From an uncultured Bacteroidia bacterium (GTDB lineage: Bacteria; Bacteroidota; Bacteroidia; Bacteroidales; Prolixibacteraceae): a stretch of DNA of 64,000 bases. Positions 9,273 to 18,465 of the stretch are shown here, in pieces. The notes beneath the pieces were generated by a model, which was given only the letters and a program-made list of their open reading frames with translations, was not told where the DNA came from and did not search any database. Position numbers and translations under genes: made by a program. The stretch lies in assembly GCA_903850335.1 (NCBI GenBank), contig CAINLJ010000260.1, positions 1-64,000 of the forward strand, written 5' to 3'. Every line of letters starts with the position of its first letter. The first letter of the stretch is position 1.

Positions 9273-9395
9273 CTTTTGATAAAGCCTCTTTAGTCCATCT
9301 GGCCTAAAATATCCTACAAATATCGACGGTGCACAGTACCTCTGTACCTTAGGCAATATATTTTCTATAATTAGCAACGAGGCTATATCAAAAGG
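9273..9395. mobile_element. Possible MITE-like element
   Basis: The left end CTTTTGATAAAGCCTC (9273-9288) and the reverse complement of the right end (GAGGCTATATCAAAAG, 9379-9394) agree at 15 of 16 bases. This encloses about 120 bases with no coding capacity. A third copy of the end sequence lies at 9515-9534, and a related 47-base copy is at 52869-52915. No target-site duplication was established. Confidence 0.4.
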
Positions 9396-9403
9396 GTTTT
9401 ACC

Positions 9404-9480
9404 GCAGAGTAACACTGAGAAGGTGCGCAGAGTTGCGTAGAGTTAATTTGTAGATATCTTATGCTCTGCGCATCTTTGAG
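9404..9480. repeat. GCAGAG/CTCTGC imperfect palindrome
   Basis: ACCGCAGAG and GTGCGCAGAG on the left face CTCTGCGCATCTTTGAG on the right. The layout and wording resemble the palindromic element at 40881-40958. It may be a REP- or MITE-like dispersed sequence. Confidence 0.35.
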
Positions 9481-9597
9481 TTTTCACTTCCCGACCTCTG
9501 CATTTAAATTTTTTCTTTTTGATACAGCCTCTTAAAAAATAATCGTTTGCATTTGCCAAATCAAACGTCACAAAGCATTAACAAATTTTATACTCAT

Positions 9598-10872
9598 TTA
9601 CTTTCCTGGTCCCAATTCATCAAAGACCTTCCTTACAGCTTTTACCTGATTAATCTGAGCCTTATCAATAGCTCCGGTTCTTTCGGCATGGATATCAAAA
9701 CAAATGACACCATTTTTTGAAAACACTTTATTTGCCCAATCTACCAGATCCGGGGTTTTAAACCTGGTTCCTGCCTTGCTCCAGTTATCACCAAGATAGG
9801 TAAACAGAAACCATTGAACGCCTTCAGACACCCATCGTGATTGCGGAACCTGAATAATTTTCCCCTCTTCTCCCGCACTGTAATCATCATAGGGCGAGTT
9901 TGACTGTATCGTATTTACACCATAATTGTAAGTAACTATACTTCGATGATTTCCGGCTTTCGCCGCAAGGGTATGCGTACTGATATTATGTGCCAGACTC
10001 ATGTCAGACCGTGTTTCAATAATGCCACCACGGTACATGCCATCAAACCACCAGCCTGAAAGATTCTTTCCGTAGCGAAGACTCCACTCCCTTATTACAG
10101 ATTCCCAGCAGGATTGTGTAAATTGTGATGTAGGTGAATCCTTGCCATAGGTATATTTAAATTTCGTATCTGCAAGTTCATTTTTTATCGGCGGATTACC
10201 TGGAAGATAAAACATCATTTTGATTCCCCGCTTTTCCAATGCCTTAAAAAGATCTGCAGGTAAGTCCCTTTTGCTGCAAAGCACTCCGGGTGCTATTCCA
10301 ACGATAGAATCATAAGCCCGGTTAGGTGAACAATAATATCCGTCGTTTTGTCCTAAAGCAAACATCACATAATTAGCACCAGCTTCTTTGCAATTATCAG
10401 CAAACAGGTCAACATTAAAGTTTTCAACAACGGTATTGTATTCTTTTGAACCACCTTCAGGGACATATACATCTTTGAGAAAATGAAGCATAACACCGAG
10501 CCCCGCTTTACTAAACCAGTCTGTGTTTGGATTTCCCCGCTGTTCAACGGGGGAATCTGTTACAACACTTAAAACCTTGATATTTTCTTTCCTGTTTGAA
10601 GGAAGGATTTCACATTTGACATATTTCCCGGCATAATTAGTTAAAAGAACAATTTCATCCGTTGCTATCCCCGGTAGTTTTTCCCAGTTTCCATTTAATG
10701 ATTTAGAGACAGACCATGTAATCTGATAATCAACCGGAAATCCCGGAGTGTCAAATTTTACTTTCAGTATTGTCTTGGCAACCGGCTCCCCAAGAATTAC
10801 AGGCTGCTGACCATCAACCTTTAAAACACAAAATGCAAGGAGGATGACCGATAGTGCTAAAATATGCTTCAT
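9598..10872 (-). CDS. GH29-like exported protein
   Basis: The product (424 residues) has a Sec signal (MKHILALSVILLAFCVLKVDG). An Ig-like N-terminal segment of about 85 residues follows, then a GH29-like barrel starting at FSKAGLGVMLHF. The motif SGWWFDGMYRGG places Asp277 where the GH29 nucleophile is expected. Other motifs are more divergent than in the GH29 protein at 4171-5535, so fucosidase activity is not assured. Its ATG directly follows the TAA of the upstream gene at 10873, which implies translational coupling with the clan GH-D-like enzyme. It is probably periplasmic. Confidence 0.75.
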   Translation of the reverse strand: MKHILALSVILLAFCVLKVDGQQPVILGEPVAKTILKVKFDTPGFPVDYQITWSVSKSLNGNWEKLPGIATDEIVLLTNYAGKYVKCEILPSNRKENIKVLSVVTDSPVEQRGNPNTDWFSKAGLGVMLHFLKDVYVPEGGSKEYNTVVENFNVDLFADNCKEAGANYVMFALGQNDGYYCSPNRAYDSIVGIAPGVLCSKRDLPADLFKALEKRGIKMMFYLPGNPPIKNELADTKFKYTYGKDSPTSQFTQSCWESVIREWSLRYGKNLSGWWFDGMYRGGIIETRSDMSLAHNISTHTLAAKAGNHRSIVTYNYGVNTIQSNSPYDDYSAGEEGKIIQVPQSRWVSEGVQWFLFTYLGDNWSKAGTRFKTPDLVDWANKVFSKNGVICFDIHAERTGAIDKAQINQVKAVRKVFDELGPGK

Positions 10873-13155
10873 TTATTTTAAGATATAGAAGTTAGTTCCA
10901 TTTGCGGGAACATTAATTGTAATTGAAATAATATCCTGACCTCCCTTTGAAATTACAGGAACCATTGAAAGCTTTAAATGATCATCCTGCTCCTGTACGT
11001 TGATTTTTCCCTTCAATCCCGTATAATAAACCGGGATATTTATTTTTTGTGTTATCGGTACGTTCAATGGATTGTATACCATTAAAAGACCTTTTTCAAT
11101 TCCCATAGGATCAACATGCAGTATTGCATCATAATCACGCCCGTCAGGTCGCCGGACATGTATGATATCTCCGTCAAGTATCCGCCGGTGTTTTTTGTAA
11201 AAGGTGACCCACTTTGCCACGAGGTCTTTTACTTCGGGCGAATCATAAAGCTGAGGACCACGGTAACAAGCCTGAACACCCGCTCCGAAAAGGTTTGCAA
11301 GCCGCTGACCATAATGAGGAAGATGTTCCTTAAGCGGTTCAATTGTAGCTTCCTTTCCGCCTCCCTGATATTCCACAAGAGGGACAAACATCCAACCCAT
11401 CGATGGTGTCTTATCCCATGTTCCGTCATAGATGTTTTGACGTTCGATAATTTCCTGCTGTGCACGGGGAAGCGACCAGTTTGTCTCGCGGTAACCCATA
11501 CCCGTCTTATTACTGCCGCTCAGGAAATAATAATCGGGAACATTCAGGTAGATACCCTTTCCACGGCACCATTTATAGAAATCCGTAATTCTTTTGTATT
11601 GATTCCATTGCGAATCTCCTATACCCTTGTGTCCCGGATGATCATTCGATATACAGATATCGCCGGGATACGATCCGTCATGTTCTAAAATATCAAGACC
11701 AGTTTTCTCATAGAAATTATAAAGTTCGCTGAAATAGTTAATTCCCCAATCGCTCTCCAGACAAGGTGAATTACCAAAAGCAGGATTCATTCCTTTTGGC
11801 ATTACAACATCGTTTCCACCACCAACTTTTCGACTGGCAAGAAGCGAATATCCTCCCAGTGCGATTCCTTTCGAATGAGCATAATCTGCGAGTTTTTTCA
11901 TCTGAGCGAGATTTTCGGGTGTTTCATCTTCAATATTAAATCCACTCCCAAAAGTCATAATAACCATTTCGAATCCAACCTCCGCGCACTGATCAATAGC
12001 CTTCTTTACCGGCTCAAATTTTGATCCACTCACATGCATTAATACCGGATTCTCAGTTGACCATGGAGCTAAGGCCCGCAACATCCTGCGATGTTCCAGA
12101 CTTTTTCGTTCCTTGTCAGAACTGCTGTTGAACAATTCCCAAATCCGAAATGACTCGAATGATTCACCCGGTTTAATAGCTTGTTCCGGTCCGTATTTTG
12201 GATATGCTTCGAGTAAGCAGGGAGTGGTTCGCTCGTAGCTTACCTGTGTCTTGTAGAGCGTATCCAGATTCCAGGCAATGCTCGAATGATAAAGACTCTC
12301 ATTTGTCATCCCTCCAAAATTGTAATCAGATTCAACAGTAATATTTGGAAGGTCCCATTTCTTCTTCGTGTCTACGGCACTCTCAGACTCGGTCACTGCT
12401 AATATTTCGCTCTTGAAGGTATTGATCTTTATCTCGTTAGATGATTTATTCAGAATTTTAATCCACTTCGAAAACACAGGCATTCCATCGTACAATTCAT
12501 AGTGTACCTCAGCAACTATGGATTTGAGATGTTGAGGATCCACTTTTTTAAGTGATTCTAAATTCTGAAATGTATCTTTTTGTGAATGATAAATTGTCTC
12601 CTCCGCTATTGTAATTGCAAGGTCATCTAACCGGTATCTGAAAATCAATTCTTTCCCCGGTAAAGGCCAGGGAAGATCTTCCGGCATCCACTGCAGTCGT
12701 TTTTTCAAGGGGAATCGGGCCTTGCAATCACGTATCTCATAATCCATAAGTTTGAATGAAGCCGGATCGGTTTTCATATTGGCCAGCCAATCCGGAAGGA
12801 GGTAGTTGTGAATCGGCTGACCCGTAAGGCCCCCAATGTTAAACTTCAAACCATTGATCTGTATTTCAGCCTCAGGTCTGACTGACCTTATAAAGGATTC
12901 AGAGGTAGTCAGAAGTTCCAATTCAATTGTAGAACAATTTGGATTCAGAGAAAATGTTCTGGCAACAAGTCCATTACTAAAAACAAGATTCCCTATATCA
13001 GACGCATATAAAGATGCCTTAAAATCAGTTTTTTCAATTAGCCAGTCGGTCTCAGCTTTGGAATTTTGTTTGTTCCAGACGGGCAATCCGGATAAGGGCT
13101 GTGCCTGAATTTCGATAACAGATAATGCTGTAAGTAAGGCTAATATAATTCTCAT
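10873..13155 (-). CDS. Exported clan GH-D-like (alpha-galactosidase-like) hydrolase
   Basis: From Met at 13155 the product is about 760 residues with a signal peptide (MRIILALLTALSVIEIQAQ). I prefer this start; a Met 21 codons upstream would put hydrophilic sequence before the signal. A beta-rich N-terminal half precedes a barrel where TGLDILEHDGSYPGD carries a likely catalytic Asp (Asp493) and YRETNWSLPRAQQEI follows. This layout resembles GH36/GH27-type and related clan GH-D proteins, but I cannot assign the exact family. The gene is followed without a gap by the GH29-like gene. A membrane AraC-type regulator is transcribed divergently 174 bases away, so control by that regulator is likely. 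Confidence 0.65.
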   Translation of the reverse strand: MRIILALLTALSVIEIQAQPLSGLPVWNKQNSKAETDWLIEKTDFKASLYASDIGNLVFSNGLVARTFSLNPNCSTIELELLTTSESFIRSVRPEAEIQINGLKFNIGGLTGQPIHNYLLPDWLANMKTDPASFKLMDYEIRDCKARFPLKKRLQWMPEDLPWPLPGKELIFRYRLDDLAITIAEETIYHSQKDTFQNLESLKKVDPQHLKSIVAEVHYELYDGMPVFSKWIKILNKSSNEIKINTFKSEILAVTESESAVDTKKKWDLPNITVESDYNFGGMTNESLYHSSIAWNLDTLYKTQVSYERTTPCLLEAYPKYGPEQAIKPGESFESFRIWELFNSSSDKERKSLEHRRMLRALAPWSTENPVLMHVSGSKFEPVKKAIDQCAEVGFEMVIMTFGSGFNIEDETPENLAQMKKLADYAHSKGIALGGYSLLASRKVGGGNDVVMPKGMNPAFGNSPCLESDWGINYFSELYNFYEKTGLDILEHDGSYPGDICISNDHPGHKGIGDSQWNQYKRITDFYKWCRGKGIYLNVPDYYFLSGSNKTGMGYRETNWSLPRAQQEIIERQNIYDGTWDKTPSMGWMFVPLVEYQGGGKEATIEPLKEHLPHYGQRLANLFGAGVQACYRGPQLYDSPEVKDLVAKWVTFYKKHRRILDGDIIHVRRPDGRDYDAILHVDPMGIEKGLLMVYNPLNVPITQKINIPVYYTGLKGKINVQEQDDHLKLSMVPVISKGGQDIISITINVPANGTNFYILK

Positions 13156-13200
13156 GATAATAAAAATGCTATTTGTAGGGTGATTCCTTTTGTAAAAATA

Positions 13201-13208
13201 CAAATTTA
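13201..13208 (-). promoter_or_regulatory. Candidate -7 element, clan GH-D-like operon
   Basis: TAAATTTG on the minus strand matches the Bacteroidota -7 consensus TAnnTTTG, 45 bases before the chosen start. No clear TTTG lies at the -33 distance, as might be expected of an activator-dependent promoter. Confidence 0.35.
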
Positions 13209-13281
13209 AGTCCAACATGTTTAAGGTACACTATCCCCGGAAATTTATAATTTCAAATTTGTTCTTTATTTAAACAGTCTG

Positions 13282-13312
13282 TTTGATTGTTAGATCCAAT
13301 TCATTAGATTTG
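13282..13312 (+). promoter_or_regulatory. Candidate promoter of the AraC-type regulator gene
   Basis: TTTG at 13282-13285, a 19-base spacer and TAGATTTG at 13305-13312 fit the Bacteroidota promoter consensus closely. The ATG follows 17 bases later, giving a short leader. Confidence 0.55.
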
Positions 13313-13329
13313 TTTCAAATTCTCTACCA

Positions 13330-14526
13330 ATGCTGCTTTATATATCCATATTAGGGATGTTCCTGTCCATCGTGTTATTGTATTTTAATATAAGGAGATA
13401 TAATTCCAGTATATACCTTTCAGTTTTCATTTTTCTAATTAGCATGTATGCCGCTAATCAATATGTCGTAATTTATTCTAAATCAGAATTCTGGATATCT
13501 TTGATTTACACGAATTTTACATTTCTGAGTTACCTAATTGGTCCGGTGTGTTTTTGGTATACACGAAGTGTCTTATCCGATAATGTGCGGTTAAAAAAGA
13601 ATGATCTATGGCATTTACTCCCTATGATGATCCATCTTGTTGCTTCGTTGCCATATATTTTTTCTCCCTATTCATATAAGGTACAAATTGCGAAATCAAT
13701 AGTTGAGGATACTGGATTTATGGGATCGTATAATGCTACTATCTTGTCTGATTGGTTTTCAAATACAATTATTTATTTAAGCCGTCCGATATCATTTATT
13801 ATCTATTTAGGGGTCTCTTTTTGGATGTTGATTCGTTTCAAGACAAGCAATCCAAAGCCTATAGATTCCACACGTCATAAATTTCTGTATAAATGGCTGA
13901 TATTTTTCCTTGGATTTCAATTGTTAACTGTTGTTGGCCATTTATCTACTGTATACTTTGCCTTCATGGATACCGGAATAGACCTGCTGGATTCGAATTT
14001 ATTCCAGAGTCCATCATTTATAGGACTGACAGGATTGATTATAACGCCGTTCTTTTTCCCTCAGATTCTATTTGGATTGCCAAGTTTTAATAGTTCAGAA
14101 TTTCAATCGGATGCAAGGGTGGCAGATTCCTCACTTCTTTCGCCGGAGGTAAAAAAAAGGGCCGCAAATTTTGAGTTTCAGTACATGTTGTCCATAATTC
14201 AGAAAATGGCTACATGTATGCAAGAGCAACAACCCTATCTTCAACCTGATTTTAACCTTAGTCAGTTTGCGGTACTCTTGCAGGTTCCTACGCATCATCT
14301 TGCTTATTTTTTTAGGGAAGTCAAGAAACAGTCTTTTAATGATTATCGAAATGAATGTCGGGTTATACATTCAAAAAAGCTCATTTTAGAGGGAAAAGCA
14401 AATGAGCTTACACTCGAAGCAATAGGCGTTTTATGCGGTTTTACAAATAGAAATACATTTTTTACCGCTTTTAAGAAAGTTGAAGGCATTTCTCCAAGTG
14501 CTTTTGTAAATCAAATTAATTCCTAA
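13330..14526 (+). CDS. Membrane-bound AraC-family transcriptional regulator
   Basis: The product (398 residues) has about seven hydrophobic segments over residues 1-245, then a linker and a C-terminal AraC-type double helix-turn-helix (about 300-398). The second helix-turn-helix is visible in LTLEAIGVLCGFTNRNTFFTAFKKVEGISPSAF. This architecture, a multi-TM sensor directly fused to an AraC domain, is common in Bacteroidota. The signal is unknown. It is divergent from the block at 13155-9598, the most likely target. Its gene is AT-rich like the surrounding DNA. Confidence 0.85.
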   Translation: MLLYISILGMFLSIVLLYFNIRRYNSSIYLSVFIFLISMYAANQYVVIYSKSEFWISLIYTNFTFLSYLIGPVCFWYTRSVLSDNVRLKKNDLWHLLPMMIHLVASLPYIFSPYSYKVQIAKSIVEDTGFMGSYNATILSDWFSNTIIYLSRPISFIIYLGVSFWMLIRFKTSNPKPIDSTRHKFLYKWLIFFLGFQLLTVVGHLSTVYFAFMDTGIDLLDSNLFQSPSFIGLTGLIITPFFFPQILFGLPSFNSSEFQSDARVADSSLLSPEVKKRAANFEFQYMLSIIQKMATCMQEQQPYLQPDFNLSQFAVLLQVPTHHLAYFFREVKKQSFNDYRNECRVIHSKKLILEGKANELTLEAIGVLCGFTNRNTFFTAFKKVEGISPSAFVNQINS

Positions 14527-15210
14527 GTCCCCAAAAAAACCAAAAACTTTTACATTCTGATTCTACCAGATAGAATTACAAATGAATTTCTTTATTCAAA
14601 CATTTTATTTTCTTTCTCCCAAACCTAAATAATTCATCAACATTCTTAAATTATTGAATCTTAGAGTTTACGTGGCTTGGTGGCTGAACCTTTTATTGGC
14701 ACTAATACCCCAAGACACCAGGGTTTCACAAATTTTGTGATTTAATCAGGCTACTTTGCTTTTGAAGAATAATTAAATAAGAACAATTCCTAATTTTTTA
14801 TTGTTGCGGCATATTTTGAACATCGAAGATAGGTATTATTCATAATATTAGACAGTTAATTAGATTTGAATCCACTTTGCCTGCCGAATTAATCGCTTTG
14901 TTAATCTATAATGATGTAACGATTTTGTAATAACGTTACAAGCATACCTATAAAAAATTTTTGGGACTCTGATTTTCTTTCAAAATTTGCATCAGAGAAT
15001 TGAGTATGCTTTTCAACTGATTCGATTGGACTCATTTCAGAAAAGAAATGAAGATGGTTTAATGAAGATTTTGTCAGGATTATTTGTCATTCCAAAGCTA
15101 TCGAAATAATAGGAATTTTATTTTGATTCTTTAATGAGAACAATCGGATCAGTTTTGTTGAAACAACCAGGATGAAACAAGATGTTTAATAAATAAAATT
15201 TAGCTGAATA
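14527..15210. other. Gene-free stretch
   Basis: I see no gene in these 684 bases. They include a phrase of the type common in dispersed repeats (CGTGGCTTGGTGGCTGAAC near 14670), a 15-base palindrome TCACAAATTTTGTGA at 14726-14740, and a 7-base inverted repeat TGTAACG/CGTTACA at 14915-14940. None can be tied to a function. Confidence 0.5.
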
Positions 15211-15330
15211 ATGAAAAAACTTATCGAAAAGCTGGAATGGTTCAATGATTATTATTTGGTGTATTTTCTGTATAATCCTAATAAGATGGACAGATATTAC
15301 AAATACATGGAAGACAGGTGGCAAATGTAA
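15211..15330 (+). CDS. Possible 39-residue small protein
   Basis: ATG at 15211 opens a frame MKKLIEKLEWFNDYYLVYFL..., rich in aromatic residues and ending in a TAA at 15328-15330. It has no recognised domain. The composition looks protein-like and it lies just upstream of the OmpA-like fragment on the same strand. It may be a real small protein or chance. Confidence 0.3.
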   Translation: MKKLIEKLEWFNDYYLVYFLYNPNKMDRYYKYMEDRWQM

Positions 15331-15381
15331 GACATGCTCCACCGGCATTGATTTATTTTACTCACAGACTCAAAAAAGCAT

Positions 15382-15738
15382 ATGAAATTCTCATTTGGAC
15401 TGTTTAAAGTTAATTTAAAGGATTATCTGGATAACCTGTTCCAATCACAAGATGACAGATCTTATCCACGCTATATCAAGGATGAATCCTACATTCTACC
15501 CGATCATGAGAGTGATCTTGAACCTTTGGTACTGTTTATTAAAAACAATCCAGGCATTTATCTTGAGTTACAATTATTCTCTGATTACAGGGGCTCCGAA
15601 AATGATCCGTTTCGGATTTTGAATGAACGTGCCAGCAAGACAATCGAATATCTTAAATCTGAAATTGGAACTTCAAAAATAGTTCGCACTATTTCCATAA
15701 ATAGTGTCCTTCCCTGTTTCAGGTTACGCAGCGCATAG
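15382..15738 (+). CDS. OmpA-like domain protein, probably truncated
   Basis: The product is 118 residues with no signal peptide. Residues 45-95 (LEPLVLFIKNNPGIYLELQL..., then LNERASKTIEYLKSEIG) follow the pattern of the OmpA C-terminal peptidoglycan-binding domain, including the FSDYRG segment in place of the usual HTD.RG. After about residue 100 the similarity stops in SVLPCFRLRSA, where OmpA domains normally continue. Lack of export signal and loss of the domain end suggest a fragment or a cytoplasmic relative. Confidence 0.45.
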   Translation: MKFSFGLFKVNLKDYLDNLFQSQDDRSYPRYIKDESYILPDHESDLEPLVLFIKNNPGIYLELQLFSDYRGSENDPFRILNERASKTIEYLKSEIGTSKIVRTISINSVLPCFRLRSA

Positions 15739-15746
15739 GCTTAGCT

Positions 15747-15768
15747 GCTAAATCCTTAAAGGATTAGC
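15747..15768. terminator. Hairpin between convergent genes
   Basis: GCTAAATCCTTAAAGGATTAGC forms a hairpin with one bulge between the OmpA-like fragment and the end of the signalling operon. Neither side has a strong T-run, so it is a weak candidate for a two-way terminator. Confidence 0.3.
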
Positions 15769-15806
15769 CCTAATAAAATAACTCATAAAAGATTCCTCTA
15801 TTTGGT

Positions 15807-16985
15807 TTATCCATAATAGGATACTGTCAGGATTGTTATGTCATCAAATTGATCTGCAGTTCCAATAAAATCGTTTACTTCCTTAAGAAGCAACGTGTTT
15901 ATTTGTGGCGGTGTCATATTTGCAGGAAGCGACTCCAGGATATCAACACTTGGTTGAATAGTTCGTCGCTTACCTTCAGCGCTATGCGCATCTTCCAGTC
16001 CATCTGTATATAATACGATTGAGTCACCGGGCTGTAATTTAAATTGGTATTGGCTATAAATGAAATCAGAATCAATGCAAATGGGAAGTCCGTTCTTTTT
16101 TTCAAATACTTCAACTTTTTTCCCTCCCTTGAGTATAAGCGGACGTTCGTGTCCTCCATCAACATAGGTGACATCCCCTGTTTTCAGATTAAGGATACAA
16201 ACAAAAACGGTTACAAACATCATTGAACTATTGTTTTGTGACAGTGCCTTGTTGATCTTTGTTATCTCTTCGACCATATCCGGATTAAGGGTGCTGGAAA
16301 AATTGGTATTAAATAAAGATTTAGTGATTGCCATAAATAATGCCGCAGAAATTCCTTTATCCGATACATCACCGACCATAAAAAACAGATGATCCTCATC
16401 AATAAGAAAGTAATCATAGAGGTCGCCTCCAACGGTTTTGGCCGGTTGCAAGACTCCATGCAGATCAAAATCAGAACGATCCGGGAATGCCGGAAATTTC
16501 TTGGGTAACATGGACTGCTGGATGTCGTATGCGATGCTTAAGTCTTTTCTTATAGAGAGAAGGTTATCCCGGTCTTTTTGAAATTTCTTATACTGGTTTA
16601 TCTCCTCAATGGTTTTTGTAATTGTAATTTCCATATCTTCCATATTGATAGGCTTTGTTATGAAATCAAAAGCCCCCCGGTTCATCGCGGTTCTTATATT
16701 TTCCATATCACCATAAGCTGAGACCATTACAGTTTTAATCTCCGAACTTTTGCGTTCCTTAAGTTTTGAAAGAAAAGTTAATCCGTCCATTTCAGGCATG
16801 TTTATATCCGAGAGTACAAGGCAGATATCCGGATTATTGTCTAATTGTTCAAGTGCCTGAACACCATTTTGTGCAAATAAGAATGTGTATTCCTTGTTGC
16901 GGATGCTCTTCCTGAATTTCTGTGAAATTAGCATTTCCATATCCTGCTCATCATCCACACATAAAATCGATACTGTATTTTCCAT
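15807..16985 (-). CDS. Response regulator with SpoIIE/RsbU-type PP2C phosphatase
   Basis: The product (392 residues) has an N-terminal receiver domain with Asp11, Asp12, phospho-acceptor Asp60 (LVLSDINMP) and Lys111 (TKP). After a helical linker (about 120-165) comes a SpoIIE/RsbU phosphatase domain with the metal-binding motifs VGGDLYDYF, VGDVSDKG and DQFDDITIL. Proteins of this type dephosphorylate STAS-type anti-sigma-factor antagonists in partner-switching pathways. No STAS or anti-sigma gene is in the window, so the target is elsewhere. It is the last gene of the eight-gene operon, 8 bases after the beta-barrel gene. It is the likely output, phosphorylated by the histidine kinase at 17575-18465 (inference). 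Confidence 0.9.
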   Translation of the reverse strand: MENTVSILCVDDEQDMEMLISQKFRKSIRNKEYTFLFAQNGVQALEQLDNNPDICLVLSDINMPEMDGLTFLSKLKERKSSEIKTVMVSAYGDMENIRTAMNRGAFDFITKPINMEDMEITITKTIEEINQYKKFQKDRDNLLSIRKDLSIAYDIQQSMLPKKFPAFPDRSDFDLHGVLQPAKTVGGDLYDYFLIDEDHLFFMVGDVSDKGISAALFMAITKSLFNTNFSSTLNPDMVEEITKINKALSQNNSSMMFVTVFVCILNLKTGDVTYVDGGHERPLILKGGKKVEVFEKKNGLPICIDSDFIYSQYQFKLQPGDSIVLYTDGLEDAHSAEGKRRTIQPSVDILESLPANMTPPQINTLLLKEVNDFIGTADQFDDITILTVSYYG

Positions 16986-16993
16986 ATGTCTTT

Positions 16994-17575
16994 TTATTTC
17001 ATTTTAAAATATATTCCGATCATCGCTCCATAATCGGAATTATCCCAATTATAAAGGGCAGAACTCCATATCGTAAAAGGACTCTTACCGATATGATATT
17101 GGATTACCGGGCCTAATCCGTTATATTGACTAGCCATTACTCCTAGACCCACTTGTTTTAACAAATAAAATGTCCTAAGATCGAACCAGGGGAGACTTCC
17201 CTGTTCAAATGTACCAAGGAATAAAAATTTATTTGTTGCGACCGTTATAACCTGTGCCGTTCTAATGAGATTTCTTCTGTAACCATACGCCTCAATATTT
17301 GTCTCAATTCCAACCTCACCCTCCAAAGATAACCACTTTAACGGACTATATTCCATTCCAATAAGACTTTCACCCCATTTATTGTTTATTAGACTGAACG
17401 ATGTAAAACTAAATGAGGATCCAATATTTTTCTTTGCGTATACACTTACTGTTGACCGAATATTTTTTGTTTTATCAGTAATATCATAATAATCATAATG
17501 GTGTAAGGTTACTGTAACCTGGGCAAGCGCCTGAGATGCTATAAATAATACAGGTAGCAAAAATAACTTCTTCAT
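16994..17575 (-). CDS. Predicted outer-membrane beta-barrel protein
   Basis: The product (193 residues) has a signal peptide (MKKLFLLPVLFIASQALAQ) and alternating hydrophobic/polar strands rich in aromatic residues, ending in IYFKMK. These are features of a small outer-membrane barrel of about eight strands. I do not recognise a named family. Its ATG overlaps the TAA of the histidine kinase gene by one base (TAATG), so it is translationally coupled. A structural or sensing role in the signalling operon is inferred only from position. Confidence 0.65.
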   Translation of the reverse strand: MKKLFLLPVLFIASQALAQVTVTLHHYDYYDITDKTKNIRSTVSVYAKKNIGSSFSFTSFSLINNKWGESLIGMEYSPLKWLSLEGEVGIETNIEAYGYRRNLIRTAQVITVATNKFLFLGTFEQGSLPWFDLRTFYLLKQVGLGVMASQYNGLGPVIQYHIGKSPFTIWSSALYNWDNSDYGAMIGIYFKMK

Positions 17576-18465
17576 TAAGCTGGATTTAAAGGGAGGAGAA
17601 TTTTGAATTCGGTGTATTCATTTTCTTTTGATGAAATTTCAATCTTCCCTTTATGAATATTTGTAATAATATTATGTGTCAGTGAGAGGCCTAATCCTGT
17701 TCCCTGACCTTTGGGTTTTGTAGAATAAAATGGATTAAATATTTTGTCAATTATATTCTGTGGCATTCCTGTGCCATTGTCCCTGATCCTTATTTCAATT
17801 AAATCGTTAATTTTTTTTGTCGTTATTTGAATTTCCGGAGAAAAATCACCCTGGCTGGTTTTCTTTTTTTCGTTTAAAGCATAACAGGCGTTATCGATGA
17901 GGTTTATGATTACTCTGCTCATCTCCTGAAACTCCAGGGTAATGAGACCGATTGAAGGATCGTAATCAGTTTTAAATTTAAGGTTGAAATCCTTATCGTT
18001 CCCTCTCATACCCTGATAGGCAAGTTTGGCAAATTCATCAACGAGCTTATTAATATCAACAGGTTCGAACACTTCCTCCTTGTTGTCATGCATTTGGGCA
18101 AGCATCGAACTGATGATACGTTGAGTACGTCCGGCGTTTTCGAGTATTTTATTCAGGCTCGCCAGCAGCATTGTATGGGTATCCGTGAAGTCGGCAAGGT
18201 ATTGAGAGTCCATTTTATCCTGAACCCCAATGATCGTTTCAGACAATTCGCCAGCAAGCTCAATACTCATCCTGGTAAAGTTGTTTATGAAATTCAGAGG
18301 GTTCTTAATCTCATGCAGAATTCCTGCTGAAAGTCGGCCAATTAGTATAAGCTTCTCGTTCTGAACAAATTCTTCTTTTAGGCCTTCCAGTTCATTGGTT
18401 AGACTAACGACTTGTTGTTCAACGTCAGAAAGTTTATTTGCGGGGATTAATGTAGTCTTATTCAT
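17575..18465 (-). CDS. Soluble sensor histidine kinase
   Basis: The product (296 residues) has no membrane segment or signal peptide. A short coiled N-terminus leads to the H-box SAGILHEIKNPLNF with phospho-acceptor His51. The ATPase domain has an N-box (INLIDNACYAL), G1 (DNGTGMP) and G2 (GQGTGLGLSL). All catalytic motifs are intact. It overlaps the large propeller/kinase gene by 8 bases. That protein has a closely similar kinase core without the His, so the two may form a heteromeric pair in which this one carries the phosphate. The response regulator of the same operon is the natural acceptor (inference). Confidence 0.9.
   Translation of the reverse strand: MNKTTLIPANKLSDVEQQVVSLTNELEGLKEEFVQNEKLILIGRLSAGILHEIKNPLNFINNFTRMSIELAGELSETIIGVQDKMDSQYLADFTDTHTMLLASLNKILENAGRTQRIISSMLAQMHDNKEEVFEPVDINKLVDEFAKLAYQGMRGNDKDFNLKFKTDYDPSIGLITLEFQEMSRVIINLIDNACYALNEKKKTSQGDFSPEIQITTKKINDLIEIRIRDNGTGMPQNIIDKIFNPFYSTKPKGQGTGLGLSLTHNIITNIHKGKIEISSKENEYTEFKILLPLNPA

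Larger units (their letters stand above)
8660..9597. other. Repeat-rich intergenic region with decayed genes
   Basis: This stretch of about 940 bases holds no intact gene. It contains, in order, a decayed small reading frame with 42-base tandem repeats, the second copy of the segment seen at 69-173, and three dispersed copies of a TTTTGATAnAGCCTCTT element. These surround a GCAGAG/CTCTGC palindromic stretch. It reads as a sink for decayed and mobile sequence between two carbohydrate blocks. Confidence 0.65.

Noticed and set aside
11116..11688. Plus-strand 190-codon frame
   Set aside because: It is fully antisense to the clan GH-D-like gene, whose motifs are clear.
14726..14740. CRP/FNR-type operator
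   Set aside because: The palindrome TCACAAATTTTGTGA has the half-sites in the opposite order from TGTGA-N6-TCACA, and no gene is near.
15118..15348. Minus-strand 76-codon frame
   Set aside because: It lies antisense to the more protein-like 39-residue frame and has no recognisable features.
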